Positions 46,062 through 54,384 of a DNA stretch of 64,000 bases are shown one piece after another (position 1 is the stretch's first letter; each line of letters begins with the position of its first letter). The DNA comes from Prosthecobacter gellanilyticus. Lineage in GTDB: Bacteria > Verrucomicrobiota > Verrucomicrobiia > Verrucomicrobiales > Verrucomicrobiaceae. The position numbers and the translations under genes were made by a program. The stretch covers positions 62,001 through 126,000 of the forward strand of contig NZ_BKAG01000002.1 of assembly GCF_007992435.1 (NCBI RefSeq). Reading direction: 5' to 3'. The notes beneath the pieces are model-generated. The model saw nothing but the letters and a program-made list of their open reading frames with translations, had not been told where the DNA came from and made no database searches.

Positions 46062-47354
46062 ATGTCTGACGACTTCCATCCTTCGCCTGACGCTGCCTTC
46101 CAGCGCGGACGCCTGCTGCAGAACCAGCATCGGCTCACGGATGCCATTGCCTGCTACAAGCAGGCCATCTCCCTGGATGCGCAGCATGTGCCCAGCTATC
46201 TCATGCTGTCGCTCTGCTGGATGGAGAGCGATGAGACCGCGGCGCGGGCGGTGGACGCGGCGCGGCGGGCGGTGTCGCTCCAACCTGAAAACAGTTTTGC
46301 TCGCAGCGTGCTGGCGCTGGCCCTGAATGCGAAGGCCAGGGATGGTCAGACCGCCGGGATGAAGGAAGCTCTGTCAGAAGCTGAGCAAGCCGTGGCCTTC
46401 GAACCCGAGAGTGACTTTGCTCATGCCGTGCTCGCACGCATGCACCTTCGCCTGCGGAATTTTCCGAAGGCTGAGGAGTCAGCCCGCATGGCTCTGTCCA
46501 TCGACACGGAAAACTCCATGGCCACGGAGGTGCTGTCCGCAGCGCTGCTTCTGCAAAAGAAGGACGCGGACAACACCGAACTCATCAACTACCAGCTCCA
46601 GCGTGATCCGGAGGACGATGCCGCACATACCAGCGCTGGATGGCAGGCGGTGATGACGGGCGACCACAAGAAGGCGAACGAGCACTTCATGGAAGCCCTG
46701 AGGCTGAATCCGATGAACGAGGGCGCCCGCTCAGGCCTCATCGAGAGTTACCGTGCCCGTTCCTGGTTCTATAATGGCTACCTGCGCTTTGGTCATTGGA
46801 TGGACCAGTTCACGGAGGGAAAGCAGAATGCCATCATGCTTGGCGGCTTCGTGGGCTACAGACTGCTCAGCGGCTGGCTGAAGACAGTTTCACCGGTGCT
46901 GTCCTATCTGGTGATCGGTCTGTGGATGATGTTTGCGCTGTGGTCTCATCTCGCCCGAGGATTGAGCACCTTCTTTGTCGCCATGGACCGCTTTGCACGG
47001 CAGGCGCTGAAGCCGCGTGAGTTTTGGGAAGGTGCGGTTGTTGGATGGTCCATCTTCTTTGCCATCGCCGCGCTGTCTCTCGGCTACGTCAAAGACGTGG
47101 AGGACTATGGCTTTGTGGCTCTGGCCTTCATGTGCTGCGCGGTGGCGAATGCTGCTGCCTTCACCAATGACCATCACATCGGGAAACACATCTATCACGT
47201 GGCCGGTGCTGTCGCAGGTCTCGGAGCGCTCAGCCTTGGCATTTCATCCTTCACGGTGTTGAAGATTCCCATGGCGGAAATGGCGGGTGTCATCGCCGTC
47301 TTCACCGGCGTGGCCGTTTCTTGGCTGCGACCTTTCCGGGTGCTGTACGCTTAG
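46062..47354 (+). CDS. TPR protein with C-terminal membrane domain
   Basis: 430 residues. Residues 1 to about 235 are tandem TPRs (AFQRGRLLQNQHRLTDAIAC; ESDFAHAVLARMHLRLRNFP; GDHKKANEHFMEALRLNPMN). Then come about five or six hydrophobic helices (NAIMLGGFVGYRLLSGWL; VLSYLVIGLWMMFALWSHLA; AVVGWSIFFAIAALSLGYV; HVAGAVAGLGALSLGIS; MAGVIAVFTGVAVSWLRPF). The TPRs probably face the cytoplasm. It is 26 bp after the TPR-AAA gene, same strand, so I infer a membrane receptor or substrate for that ATPase. Its last 53 bp overlap the convergent gene at 47302. Confidence 0.8.
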   Translation: MSDDFHPSPDAAFQRGRLLQNQHRLTDAIACYKQAISLDAQHVPSYLMLSLCWMESDETAARAVDAARRAVSLQPENSFARSVLALALNAKARDGQTAGMKEALSEAEQAVAFEPESDFAHAVLARMHLRLRNFPKAEESARMALSIDTENSMATEVLSAALLLQKKDADNTELINYQLQRDPEDDAAHTSAGWQAVMTGDHKKANEHFMEALRLNPMNEGARSGLIESYRARSWFYNGYLRFGHWMDQFTEGKQNAIMLGGFVGYRLLSGWLKTVSPVLSYLVIGLWMMFALWSHLARGLSTFFVAMDRFARQALKPREFWEGAVVGWSIFFAIAALSLGYVKDVEDYGFVALAFMCCAVANAAAFTNDHHIGKHIYHVAGAVAGLGALSLGISSFTVLKIPMAEMAGVIAVFTGVAVSWLRPFRVLYA

Positions 47355-47865
47355 CCTCGGCTGGGGCCGCCACCACCGCGCGGCGAACTTCCTCGATCGG
47401 TGTGGGCTGGCTCACCTCAGGCGCTAGCGCGCGTCGAACCTCGAAGCTGTCAGACGCTTTGACCTCCGCTGTGGGCACCACGGCCCGGCGGACTTCTTCC
47501 TCAGGTTCTGTCCATGCCACGGCTGAGGGAATCTTGAACTTCTTCAGCGCAGTGAGGATCTCCCGCTGTCGATGCGGCACCACATGCAGCGTCGTTTCTT
47601 GAATGACCCGCACCGCCTCAGGTTCATTACCCACCGCATCCATGGCAGTCGTGACGATCTCACTCACGCAGTCCTCATGAATGACGAGAGCATCCTCGAT
47701 CCACATGCCCAACCGCTCCGGATACTTTTCGATGGAGGCATGCAGTCCGGCGCAGAGAGACGCACAATCCCGAAACTTCATTCCCTGGGGCCGCTTCTGC
47801 TGTGCAATGGCTTCCGTCCCCATGAAAATGAGGCAGCCAAGCATCACAAAGAGTTCACGGCGCAT
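47302..47865 (-). CDS. Secreted protein of unknown function with repeated EEVRRAVV motifs
   Basis: 187 residues from the ATG at 47865, giving a signal peptide (MRRELFVMLGCLIFMGTEAI, cleavage near AQQ). The mature part has two regions: about 25-110, with two cysteines (FRDCASLCAGLH) and a third at HEDCVSE, helical in look; and a C-terminal tail with three copies of an (E/F)EVRRA(V/L) motif about 25-30 residues apart (EEVRRAVV, FEVRRALA, EEVRRAVV), ending in a basic run (AAKKRPRR). I recognise no family. Its 3' end overlaps the convergent TPR-membrane gene by 53 bp. Confidence 0.65.
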   Translation of the reverse strand: MRRELFVMLGCLIFMGTEAIAQQKRPQGMKFRDCASLCAGLHASIEKYPERLGMWIEDALVIHEDCVSEIVTTAMDAVGNEPEAVRVIQETTLHVVPHRQREILTALKKFKIPSAVAWTEPEEEVRRAVVPTAEVKASDSFEVRRALAPEVSQPTPIEEVRRAVVAAPAEAKRTAPGKVAAKKRPRR

Positions 47866-47922
47866 TGAGGGGGGCGCACTCAATGTGCCTGATAATGAGC
47901 GCTTTGACGAGACGAAACTTTG

Positions 47923-48834
47923 TCAGGCCCGGGGGTGCGCAGCCTCGTAAACTTCCTTCATCCTCTGCGTGGAGACGTGGGTGTAGATCTGCGTCGTGCT
48001 CAGGCTCGCGTGACCCAGAAGCTCCTGCACGCTGCGCAGATCAGCTCCATTGTTCAAGAGATGTGTAGCAAAGCTGTGCCGCAGCTTGTGCGGTGTCACA
48101 TGCACTGGCATGCCGGAGGCCTTCCAGTACTTGTCCACCACATCCGCGATCGCCTGGTTGGTGATGCGCCGGCGCCGTTTGCTCAGAAACAGCGCTCCGC
48201 TGTGCACGCCCGCCTTTTGCCGGTAGCGCTGCACCGCCTCCATCGCGGGAGTGCCGACCGGCAGCAGGCGCTCTTTGCGACCTTTGCCAATGACTCGCAC
48301 GGTGTCGCTGTAAGCATCTACATCCTCCACATTCAGAGAGGCCAGTTCGGCAAGCCGCATGCCCGTGGAGTAAAACATCTCCAGGATGGCTGCATCACGT
48401 TCTGGAGCCCACACCGCATCACGACTGCTCTTTGGCAGCTTCAGTGGCAGCGCCAGCATGTCGCTGATCTGCGTCACCGTCAGCACCACCGGCAGTTTCT
48501 TCTCCTGCTTGGGCAGTTGTACGTCCAGCAGCGGATTGGCCTTCCATCCCTGGCGGCGGGTCAGCCATTTGAAGAAGGATCGCAGCGCCGCGAAGTGCAG
48601 GCGGATGGTGGCCCGGCCTAGCTCCCGCTTCATCATCCCGAAGAGATACAGGCGGAAGTCATCTGCGGTGAGGTCCTCCCACTTCGTGAAGCCCTTGTGC
48701 CGTTTGCGAAATTCACTCAGCGCATGATCATAGTTCTCCAGCGTGCGTGGAGACGACCTCCGCTCCACCTCCATGAACTCGATGAAGGCGGCGGCAAGCT
48801 TGTCTTCCGGCGGTGATGTCGGCTTCTCAGGCAT
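47923..48834 (-). CDS. Tyrosine recombinase, XerC/XerD-like
   Basis: 303 residues from the ATG at 48834 (MPEKPTSPPEDKLAAAFIEF), the normal Xer length; the open frame upstream runs through the repeats at 48837-48884. The N-terminal core-binding domain is about 15-110 (RRSSPRTLENYDHALSEF). The catalytic residues are all visible: Arg in STGMRLAELASLN, Lys in GKGRKERLLP, His-x-x-Arg in HKLRHSFATHLLNNGA, His in ELLGHASL and Tyr in TQIYTHV. It most likely resolves chromosome dimers, though no dif site was identified. Integrase of a mobile element is less likely, as no att-like repeats or cargo genes surround it. Confidence 0.88.
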   Translation of the reverse strand: MPEKPTSPPEDKLAAAFIEFMEVERRSSPRTLENYDHALSEFRKRHKGFTKWEDLTADDFRLYLFGMMKRELGRATIRLHFAALRSFFKWLTRRQGWKANPLLDVQLPKQEKKLPVVLTVTQISDMLALPLKLPKSSRDAVWAPERDAAILEMFYSTGMRLAELASLNVEDVDAYSDTVRVIGKGRKERLLPVGTPAMEAVQRYRQKAGVHSGALFLSKRRRRITNQAIADVVDKYWKASGMPVHVTPHKLRHSFATHLLNNGADLRSVQELLGHASLSTTQIYTHVSTQRMKEVYEAAHPRA

Positions 48835-48836
48835 CC

Positions 48837-48884
48837 AAAAAGTGGGACAGGTTTCTAAAAAGTAGGACAGGTTTGCAACCTGTC
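48837..48884. repeat. Direct repeat plus palindrome (GGACAGGTTT units)
   Basis: Two 18-nt copies of AAAAAGT(G/A)GGACAGGTTT start at 48837 and 48857 (20-nt period). The second runs into a palindrome, GACAGGTT-TGC-AACCTGTC (48866-48884). It lies directly upstream of the recombinase start. The form resembles a REP-type intergenic element; regulatory function is unknown. Confidence 0.65.
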
Positions 48885-49061
48885 TGCTCCGATGGTCGGC
48901 CAGCCCGTATAACCTATCCACCTTGAAAAATGGAAAAGGTCTTTGACCTGAGTGCCGCCATCTTCTCCCACCGCCTATCTCCCTCCACCCCCAGAAAATC
49001 CCGAAATCCGAGGTGCGCTTGGCCCGGTTCTCGCGTCTATGGTAAATTCCGCCCCAGCCAC

Positions 49062-51611
49062 ATGCCTTCGTCCGCCGCCTCGCAGTCCCAGTTCCGACCC
49101 GCCGCGCCGACCGCTCCTCTTGTTTCCGAGGAGGATCCTCTCCGCGTGCCCGGTTATCTGGCTGAGAAGGGCGTTTTTGACGAGATGGTGGATGCCGAGG
49201 GCCGCCTGCGCCCGCACTGGCACACCTTTGGCAGTTTTCTGCGCCAGTGTGCCTCCTCGGATTTCGTCGCCCGGTCGGAGTCCATCCAGCGCCTCTTGCG
49301 TGACCACGGTGTCACGTATAACATTTATGACGATGCCCTGGGCACCAGCCGCCCATGGTCGCTGGACCTGCTGCCCTTCATCATTGCTCAGGATGACTTC
49401 GCGGAAGTCCAGCGCGGTTTGGATCAGCGCGGACGGCTGCTCAATGCCATCCTTCAGGATCTCTACGGCCCGCAAAACCTCCTCAAAGAGGGCCTCATAC
49501 CGCCGAGCCTGATTCATGCGAATCCGGGCTTCCTGCGCCCGGTGCTTGGCATCAATCCTCCCGGCGGCAAATTCGTCTTCAGCTTCGGCTGCGACCTTGT
49601 GCGCAATGCCAAAGGCCAATGGATGGTGCTGGCGGATCGTGCCCAGGCCCCTAGCGGCCATGGATATGCCTTGGAAAACCGCATCATCATGGCGAACGTG
49701 CATGCGGAGGAGTTTAATGCCTCCAAGATTCGCCGCCTGGCCTCCTACTATGAGATGCAGCGGGAGATGCTGCGCTCATTGGCACCCAAGCAGCGCAGCG
49801 GTGAGGCCGGCATCCTCATGCTCACCCCAGGCCCGTATAACGAGACCTACTTCGAGCATGCCTTCCAGGCTCGTTATCTCGGCTTCCCGCTGGTGGAAGG
49901 CGCGGACCTCACCGTGCGTGACCGCCATGTGCATCTAAAGACGCTCGAAGGCCTGCGTCGTGTTGAGGTGGTGATCCGCCATGTGGATGACGTCTTTTGT
50001 GATCCTTTGGAACTTAACTCTGAATCGATGCTAGGCGTCGCCGGTCTTCTCGAAGGCTGGCGCAATGGCAGCATCGCTCTCGCCAATGGTCTCGGCACCG
50101 GCTTGATCGAGACACCGGCACTGCATCCCTTCATGCCCGGCCTCTGCCGTCATCTGTTGGGTGAGGAACTGCGTCTCTCTTGCGTGCCCACCTGGTGGTG
50201 CGGTCAGCGTCGTGAACTGGACATGGTGCTGGCAGATCCAGATCGTTGGGTAGTCAAGCCTGCCTTCGTCCGTGGGGCACGTGATCCAGTCTTCATGGCC
50301 GATCTCGATGCCGAACAAAAAGCGCGGATGGTGGACACCATTCGCGCCGCTCCTCATGAGTGGGTCGCCCAGGAAGTCCTCCAGCTTTCCACCACACCCA
50401 CCTGGACCGGTGAGGGCAAGATCGAGCCACGCGCCCTTGTCTGGCGCGCCTTTGCCGTCGCCCAGGGCGGCGGCTTTGCCACCATGCCCGGCGGCCTTTC
50501 CCGTGTCAGTCCGGAGCCTCATCGCTGGCTTGTCACCATGCGCAGTGGTGGTATCAGCAAGGACACCTGGATCGTTGGCGATGGCAAACCAGACCCGTAT
50601 TATGAGAAGCTGCGCCAGCAGCAGCCCGTGGTCATCCGCCCCGCACGTCCACCGAGTGGTGTGCCCAGCCGTGTGGCCGATCACCTTTTTTGGTTAGGCC
50701 GCTATGCGGAGCGTCTCGAGGCCTCCGTCCGCGTGCTCCGCGCCGTCATGCAGCGCCTCTCCGGTGAGAGATCCCAGATCCAGGGGCATGAGGCTGAAGG
50801 CTGCCTCGCCCTCATGGCACATCTCGGGCTCGTTCCTGCCGGCACCACGGACTTGGCTGAGCATCTGCCCGCCCTGCTGCGTGATCCGAAGCGCAACGGT
50901 GGCATCCCTGATCTGCTGGGGCGTCTTCGTTTCAATGCTGCTGCCGCTCGTGACCGCCTTTCGGATGACATGTGGCGGCTCTTCAATCGCCTGGATCGCG
51001 ATGCACGTCTTCCCGCCAGTCCGTTCGTGCTGAGCACCGCGCAGGGCATGCTGGACACGCTCATCCTGGACCTCGCCGCCTTCTCCGGCATGCAGCAGGA
51101 AAACATGACCCGTGGTCATGGCTGGCGCTTTCTGGAAATCGGCAAGCGCATCGAACGCGCCTACATCGTGCTCGGCCTCGTCGGCACGGCCACGAAGCGT
51201 TCTGAAAGGGATGACGCGCTGCTCACGCCTCTGCTGGAGATTTGCGATAGCACCATGACCTACCGCCGCCTGCACTTCGCGAGGCCGAGCCTGGTGCCCG
51301 TGCTGGATTTGCTGCTGCTGAACGACAGCAACCCACGCTCCGCCGCACATCAGTTCCAGATCCTCGGCCGTCTTACCTCGCACCTTCCACAGGCCCCTGG
51401 TATCGATCTCGAGCTCACGCCGCATCAGCAGACGGACATTCTGCAATCAGACCTCTTTGGCATCAATCTCTCCGCCATTTCCAAGGCCGAGGCCAGCGTC
51501 ACCACCACTCTTCCAGACATGTGCGAGATGCTGGCCGCGAATCTTGAGAAGCTCTCTGACCTCATCACCGAGCACTTCTTCTCCCACGCCAGCCGGAAGA
51601 TGGAGCGTTAA
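49062..51611 (+). CDS. Fused circularly permuted ATP-grasp (type 2) and alpha-E domain protein
   Basis: 849 residues from the ATG at 49062; the upstream frame to 48930 looks non-coding. Residues about 20-510 form the DUF404/DUF407 ATP-grasp part (HGVTYNIYDDALGTSRPWSL; VLGINPPGGKFVFSFGCDLV; MLTPGPYNETYFEHAFQARY; VWRAFAVAQGGGFATMPGGL). Residues about 540-840 are the alpha-E/DUF403 part (ADHLFWLGRYAERLEASVRV; ENMTRGHGWRFLEIGKRIER; LLLLNDSNPRSAAHQFQILG). In other bacteria the two are often separate genes next to a transglutaminase-like protease gene; here they are fused and no transglutaminase gene follows. The family is thought to make or modify a peptide, substrate unknown. Confidence 0.9.
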   Translation: MPSSAASQSQFRPAAPTAPLVSEEDPLRVPGYLAEKGVFDEMVDAEGRLRPHWHTFGSFLRQCASSDFVARSESIQRLLRDHGVTYNIYDDALGTSRPWSLDLLPFIIAQDDFAEVQRGLDQRGRLLNAILQDLYGPQNLLKEGLIPPSLIHANPGFLRPVLGINPPGGKFVFSFGCDLVRNAKGQWMVLADRAQAPSGHGYALENRIIMANVHAEEFNASKIRRLASYYEMQREMLRSLAPKQRSGEAGILMLTPGPYNETYFEHAFQARYLGFPLVEGADLTVRDRHVHLKTLEGLRRVEVVIRHVDDVFCDPLELNSESMLGVAGLLEGWRNGSIALANGLGTGLIETPALHPFMPGLCRHLLGEELRLSCVPTWWCGQRRELDMVLADPDRWVVKPAFVRGARDPVFMADLDAEQKARMVDTIRAAPHEWVAQEVLQLSTTPTWTGEGKIEPRALVWRAFAVAQGGGFATMPGGLSRVSPEPHRWLVTMRSGGISKDTWIVGDGKPDPYYEKLRQQQPVVIRPARPPSGVPSRVADHLFWLGRYAERLEASVRVLRAVMQRLSGERSQIQGHEAEGCLALMAHLGLVPAGTTDLAEHLPALLRDPKRNGGIPDLLGRLRFNAAAARDRLSDDMWRLFNRLDRDARLPASPFVLSTAQGMLDTLILDLAAFSGMQQENMTRGHGWRFLEIGKRIERAYIVLGLVGTATKRSERDDALLTPLLEICDSTMTYRRLHFARPSLVPVLDLLLLNDSNPRSAAHQFQILGRLTSHLPQAPGIDLELTPHQQTDILQSDLFGINLSAISKAEASVTTTLPDMCEMLAANLEKLSDLITEHFFSHASRKMER

Positions 51612-51668
51612 GCCAAGCCGCAGGGAGCATCCGATGTAGAGGCAGGCGTAAGCATGCCCTCAATGAAC

Positions 51669-51747
51669 TTTGATCGCAGACGAATCACGGCAGGAAAGCC
51701 TCCCGTTCAGACCATCTGCACCCCTCTGCGTGATCTGCGGTTAAAAA
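51669..51747. repeat. Imperfect inverted GCAGA...CGCAG repeat between convergent genes
   Basis: TTTGATCGCAGACGAATCAC at 51669 is inverted against CTGCGTGATCTGCGGTTAAA at 51726-51745. The right arm read on the minus strand, TTAACCGCAGATCACGCAG, belongs to a type of intergenic repeat often seen in environmental bacteria. It may act as a transcription end for the two convergent genes. Otherwise 51612-51748 holds nothing. Confidence 0.4.
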
Positions 51748-51748
51748 T

Positions 51749-52267
51749 TCACAGCTTCCCCATCGCCTCTTCCACGATCTCATCCGGCGTCCCTTCAATT
51801 GACACGGAGAGGAGATCCGCCGTCGGTTCCAAAATGGCAAACTGGCTGTCCAAAAGACTCACTGGCATGTAGTGCCCCTCACGTGCCGACATGCGCCCAA
51901 AGATGAGCTCACGCGAACCCTCCAGATGCACAAACACCAGCGTCTGCTCATCATCACCCGCGCGCAGTTTTTCACGATACACCGCTTTCAGCGCCGAGCA
52001 GGCCAGCACATACACCGGTGTCTTGCCGCGCATCTCCTCGATGCGTGCTCGCAGTGTCGCATACCACGGCCAGCGATCCTCATCCGTCAGCGGGATGCCC
52101 TGGTTCATCTTTGTCTTGTTTGCTTCCGAGTGAAAATGATCCGCGTCCTCAAACACACCCCCCAGCTTCTCGGCAATCTTCGTCCCGATCAGCGTCTTTC
52201 CGCATCCGCAGACTCCCATCACGATGATGGTTCGCGGGGCAGGGGAGGCAGAGGCTGGGTTGGACAT
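51749..52267 (-). CDS. gntK: Gluconokinase
   Basis: 172 residues. It phosphorylates D-gluconate to 6-phosphogluconate. P-loop GVCGCGKT (GVSGSGKS in most homologues, so two Ser are Cys here, Lys and Thr kept), then FEDADHFHSEANKTKMNQGI, PLTDEDRWPWYATL, VLACSALKAVYREKLRAG and RMSAREGHYMPVSLLDSQF, the standard GntK blocks. No gluconate permease or Entner-Doudoroff gene is adjacent. It ends in convergence with the ATP-grasp gene. Confidence 0.94.
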   Translation of the reverse strand: MSNPASASPAPRTIIVMGVCGCGKTLIGTKIAEKLGGVFEDADHFHSEANKTKMNQGIPLTDEDRWPWYATLRARIEEMRGKTPVYVLACSALKAVYREKLRAGDDEQTLVFVHLEGSRELIFGRMSAREGHYMPVSLLDSQFAILEPTADLLSVSIEGTPDEIVEEAMGKL

Positions 52268-52364
52268 ACACTGCTAGTTACGCAGTGATAAGACGTCCTT
52301 CAATTACGAATCCACGGTGATGTCTTGCAGTCGGCACTTGTTCTATAGATAAGGTAAATCCCGC

Positions 52365-52907
52365 ATGGAAACGAATCCCTACGCCCCTCCTCAAGTCACC
52401 GAACTGTCGGCCTCTCGTCCTGGAAACGCCGAGGCTGAGGCGATCCGGCAAGAGCATATCAAGACCGAGGCCACGGTGAAGTCCGTGGGCACGCTCTTTT
52501 ATCTGGGCATGGTCTTGTGGGGAATGCTGGGTGTGACCATCGTCATAGGATTCATTCGGAAGACTGACCAGTCAATCTTCCTGGAAGGAAACGTCATCTT
52601 GGTTGTTGCGATGATACAAGGGATACTGGCCTACGGCCTGCGTCGTCTACGCTCCTGGGCACGCTGGCCCTCCGTCGCGTTATCGATCATTGGCCTGCTT
52701 GGATTTCCTCTTGGCACCATCGTTAGCATTATGATTCTTCTGAATCTGATCGGTGCCAAGGCGAGCATGGTGTTTTCTCCTCAATACAAGGACATCATCG
52801 CCGCCACACCTCACGTGAAGTACAAGTCGTCGGTCGTGCCGATCATCCTCTTGGTGATTTTGTTGTTGATCCTGATCGGCGTGATTGTGTCAGTGATGAT
52901 GGGGTGA
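52365..52907 (+). CDS. Small membrane protein with N-terminal NPYAPP motif
   Basis: 180 residues starting METNPYAPPQVTEL, an N-terminus frequent on planctomycete and verrucomicrobial membrane proteins of unknown role. Four hydrophobic segments follow: LFYLGMVLWGMLGVTIVIGF, VILVVAMIQGILAYGL, VALSIIGLLGFPLGTIVSIM and a C-terminal VPIILLVILLLILIGVIVSV. No charged or catalytic motif suggests a function. It is divergent from the gluconokinase gene and converges on the porin gene with 17 bp between stops. Confidence 0.75.
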   Translation: METNPYAPPQVTELSASRPGNAEAEAIRQEHIKTEATVKSVGTLFYLGMVLWGMLGVTIVIGFIRKTDQSIFLEGNVILVVAMIQGILAYGLRRLRSWARWPSVALSIIGLLGFPLGTIVSIMILLNLIGAKASMVFSPQYKDIIAATPHVKYKSSVVPIILLVILLLILIGVIVSVMMG

Positions 52908-52924
52908 GGCACGTCGAAGCGGCC

Positions 52925-54253
52925 TCAATAGTTCAAAGTCAGCATCAGATACGCGAAGTCCGCATCATCTCCGGCTCCCGTGTCATCCAGATAAGAGCCC
53001 GCAAAGAAGTGGCTGTAACCGAGCAGCATGTCGAGATGCTGCGTGAGCTTCGCGTTGATCGTGAAGTCCAGCTCCGCGCCCGCGTAGTTGTTGGCACCTG
53101 GCGTGATGTTGCGCACCTGGGTGGTGCCGTTGGTGCGATACCAGGCATCACCCGTGTCCGCGAGCCAGAAGGCATGCATGTCCAGGGTGGTCTTCACCTT
53201 CTTGTGCGGCTGCGCGGCGAGACGCAGCACTAGGTTGTGCATGTTTTGCCAGGCCATCGTGTCCATGAAACCATAGGGCGGATGGTTCGTGGGGAACAGG
53301 TTCTGGAAGGTTCCCACCTGTCCGTCACCCGCCTGACCATCGCCGCTGCCAGCGCTGTACTCGAGCGCGAGCCGTGGCTTCCAGGGATTGCTCAGCCAGT
53401 TGTAGCCGCCCTCAAGATGATAGGCATAAGCCTTCAGATCCTGACCGCGGACCTGTCCGGTCTGGCCCACGAGTTCCACGATGTAGTCCCAGCCGCTCAG
53501 CTTCAAGGGATCACCCTTCATGCGTGTGCCCAGGGTCACGAAGTCCGTGCTGCCGGCCAGTGCTTCCTCATGCAGATGATACGCATAAAGATCCGTGCTC
53601 TGCACATCCAGCGCTGTGGTACTGAAGTAAAGGCCGCTGAAGATCTGCCGGCGTGAGTTCTGCGTGTCAGTCCAGTCGGAGTTGTTGAACTTGGACTCAT
53701 GCAGGCGCACCACACTGGAGGCAAAGCCATCAATCCACCAGTCCTTCTCCTGATAGTGCAGTTTCACCGCATCAAAGGTTCGGCTGAAGTTCAGCCATTC
53801 CAACGGGCCCACCAGACGTTCATCACCATACGTGAGCACCTGACGTCCGAGTTTGAGCGAGAGATGCTTCGGATCACCAAACTCGAGAGATGCCAGTCGA
53901 AGGTCAAAAGCATCATCACCCTCCGCACCTTGCTGCAGTGGCACGTCTGGACGGTCGGAGAAAGACTCGCGCACATCCTGTCCCTGCACCGTCACATGCA
54001 GCCAGTCGGTCGGCTGCCACTCGATGCCAAGGCGGATGCGATGCAGGATCCAGCTGTCATCCGTCAGTGCGTCGTTCTTTTTGTTGAAGTCGAAGACGTT
54101 CTCACGGTACTCACCACGCACACGCGCATGAAAGGTGAACTGCACTTTGTCGAGGGTCGGTGGCAGCACCACGGGCGGAGCTGTAGGTTCTCCACCGTAA
54201 AGGAGTGCTGAAGAAATGAGGTATCCGGGAATGAGCAATTGGCGTAGCCGCAT
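52925..54253 (-). CDS. Outer-membrane porin, alginate-export (AlgE-like) family
   Basis: 442 residues from the ATG at 54253, giving a signal peptide (MRLRQLLIPGYLISSALLYG). The mature chain is a run of amphipathic beta-strands: VQFTFHARVRGEYRENVFDF, WILHRIRLGIEWQPTDWLHV, LSLKLGRQVLTYGDERLVGP and the final FAYLMLTLNY with C-terminal aromatic. The LGRQ...YGDERLVG block is typical of alginate-export-domain barrels. It probably allows passage of acidic sugars or other small anions; actual cargo unknown. Monocistronic in appearance. Confidence 0.83.
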   Translation of the reverse strand: MRLRQLLIPGYLISSALLYGGEPTAPPVVLPPTLDKVQFTFHARVRGEYRENVFDFNKKNDALTDDSWILHRIRLGIEWQPTDWLHVTVQGQDVRESFSDRPDVPLQQGAEGDDAFDLRLASLEFGDPKHLSLKLGRQVLTYGDERLVGPLEWLNFSRTFDAVKLHYQEKDWWIDGFASSVVRLHESKFNNSDWTDTQNSRRQIFSGLYFSTTALDVQSTDLYAYHLHEEALAGSTDFVTLGTRMKGDPLKLSGWDYIVELVGQTGQVRGQDLKAYAYHLEGGYNWLSNPWKPRLALEYSAGSGDGQAGDGQVGTFQNLFPTNHPPYGFMDTMAWQNMHNLVLRLAAQPHKKVKTTLDMHAFWLADTGDAWYRTNGTTQVRNITPGANNYAGAELDFTINAKLTQHLDMLLGYSHFFAGSYLDDTGAGDDADFAYLMLTLNY

Positions 54254-54384
54254 GTCATGGTTTTGCCCACGGCCTCCGCAAAACGAAAATAGACTCTTGT
54301 TATGCATTGTATCGCAATCCGGCATGAGTCACGCCGTGTAGAGGAAAGACGTGAGTCTTCCTTCCGGGCACCAGGGACCACGCC

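Noticed and set aside
47923..48884. Genomic island marked by the tyrosine recombinase
   Set aside because: No tRNA, no att-type direct repeats at a distance and no cargo genes; a housekeeping Xer role is simpler.
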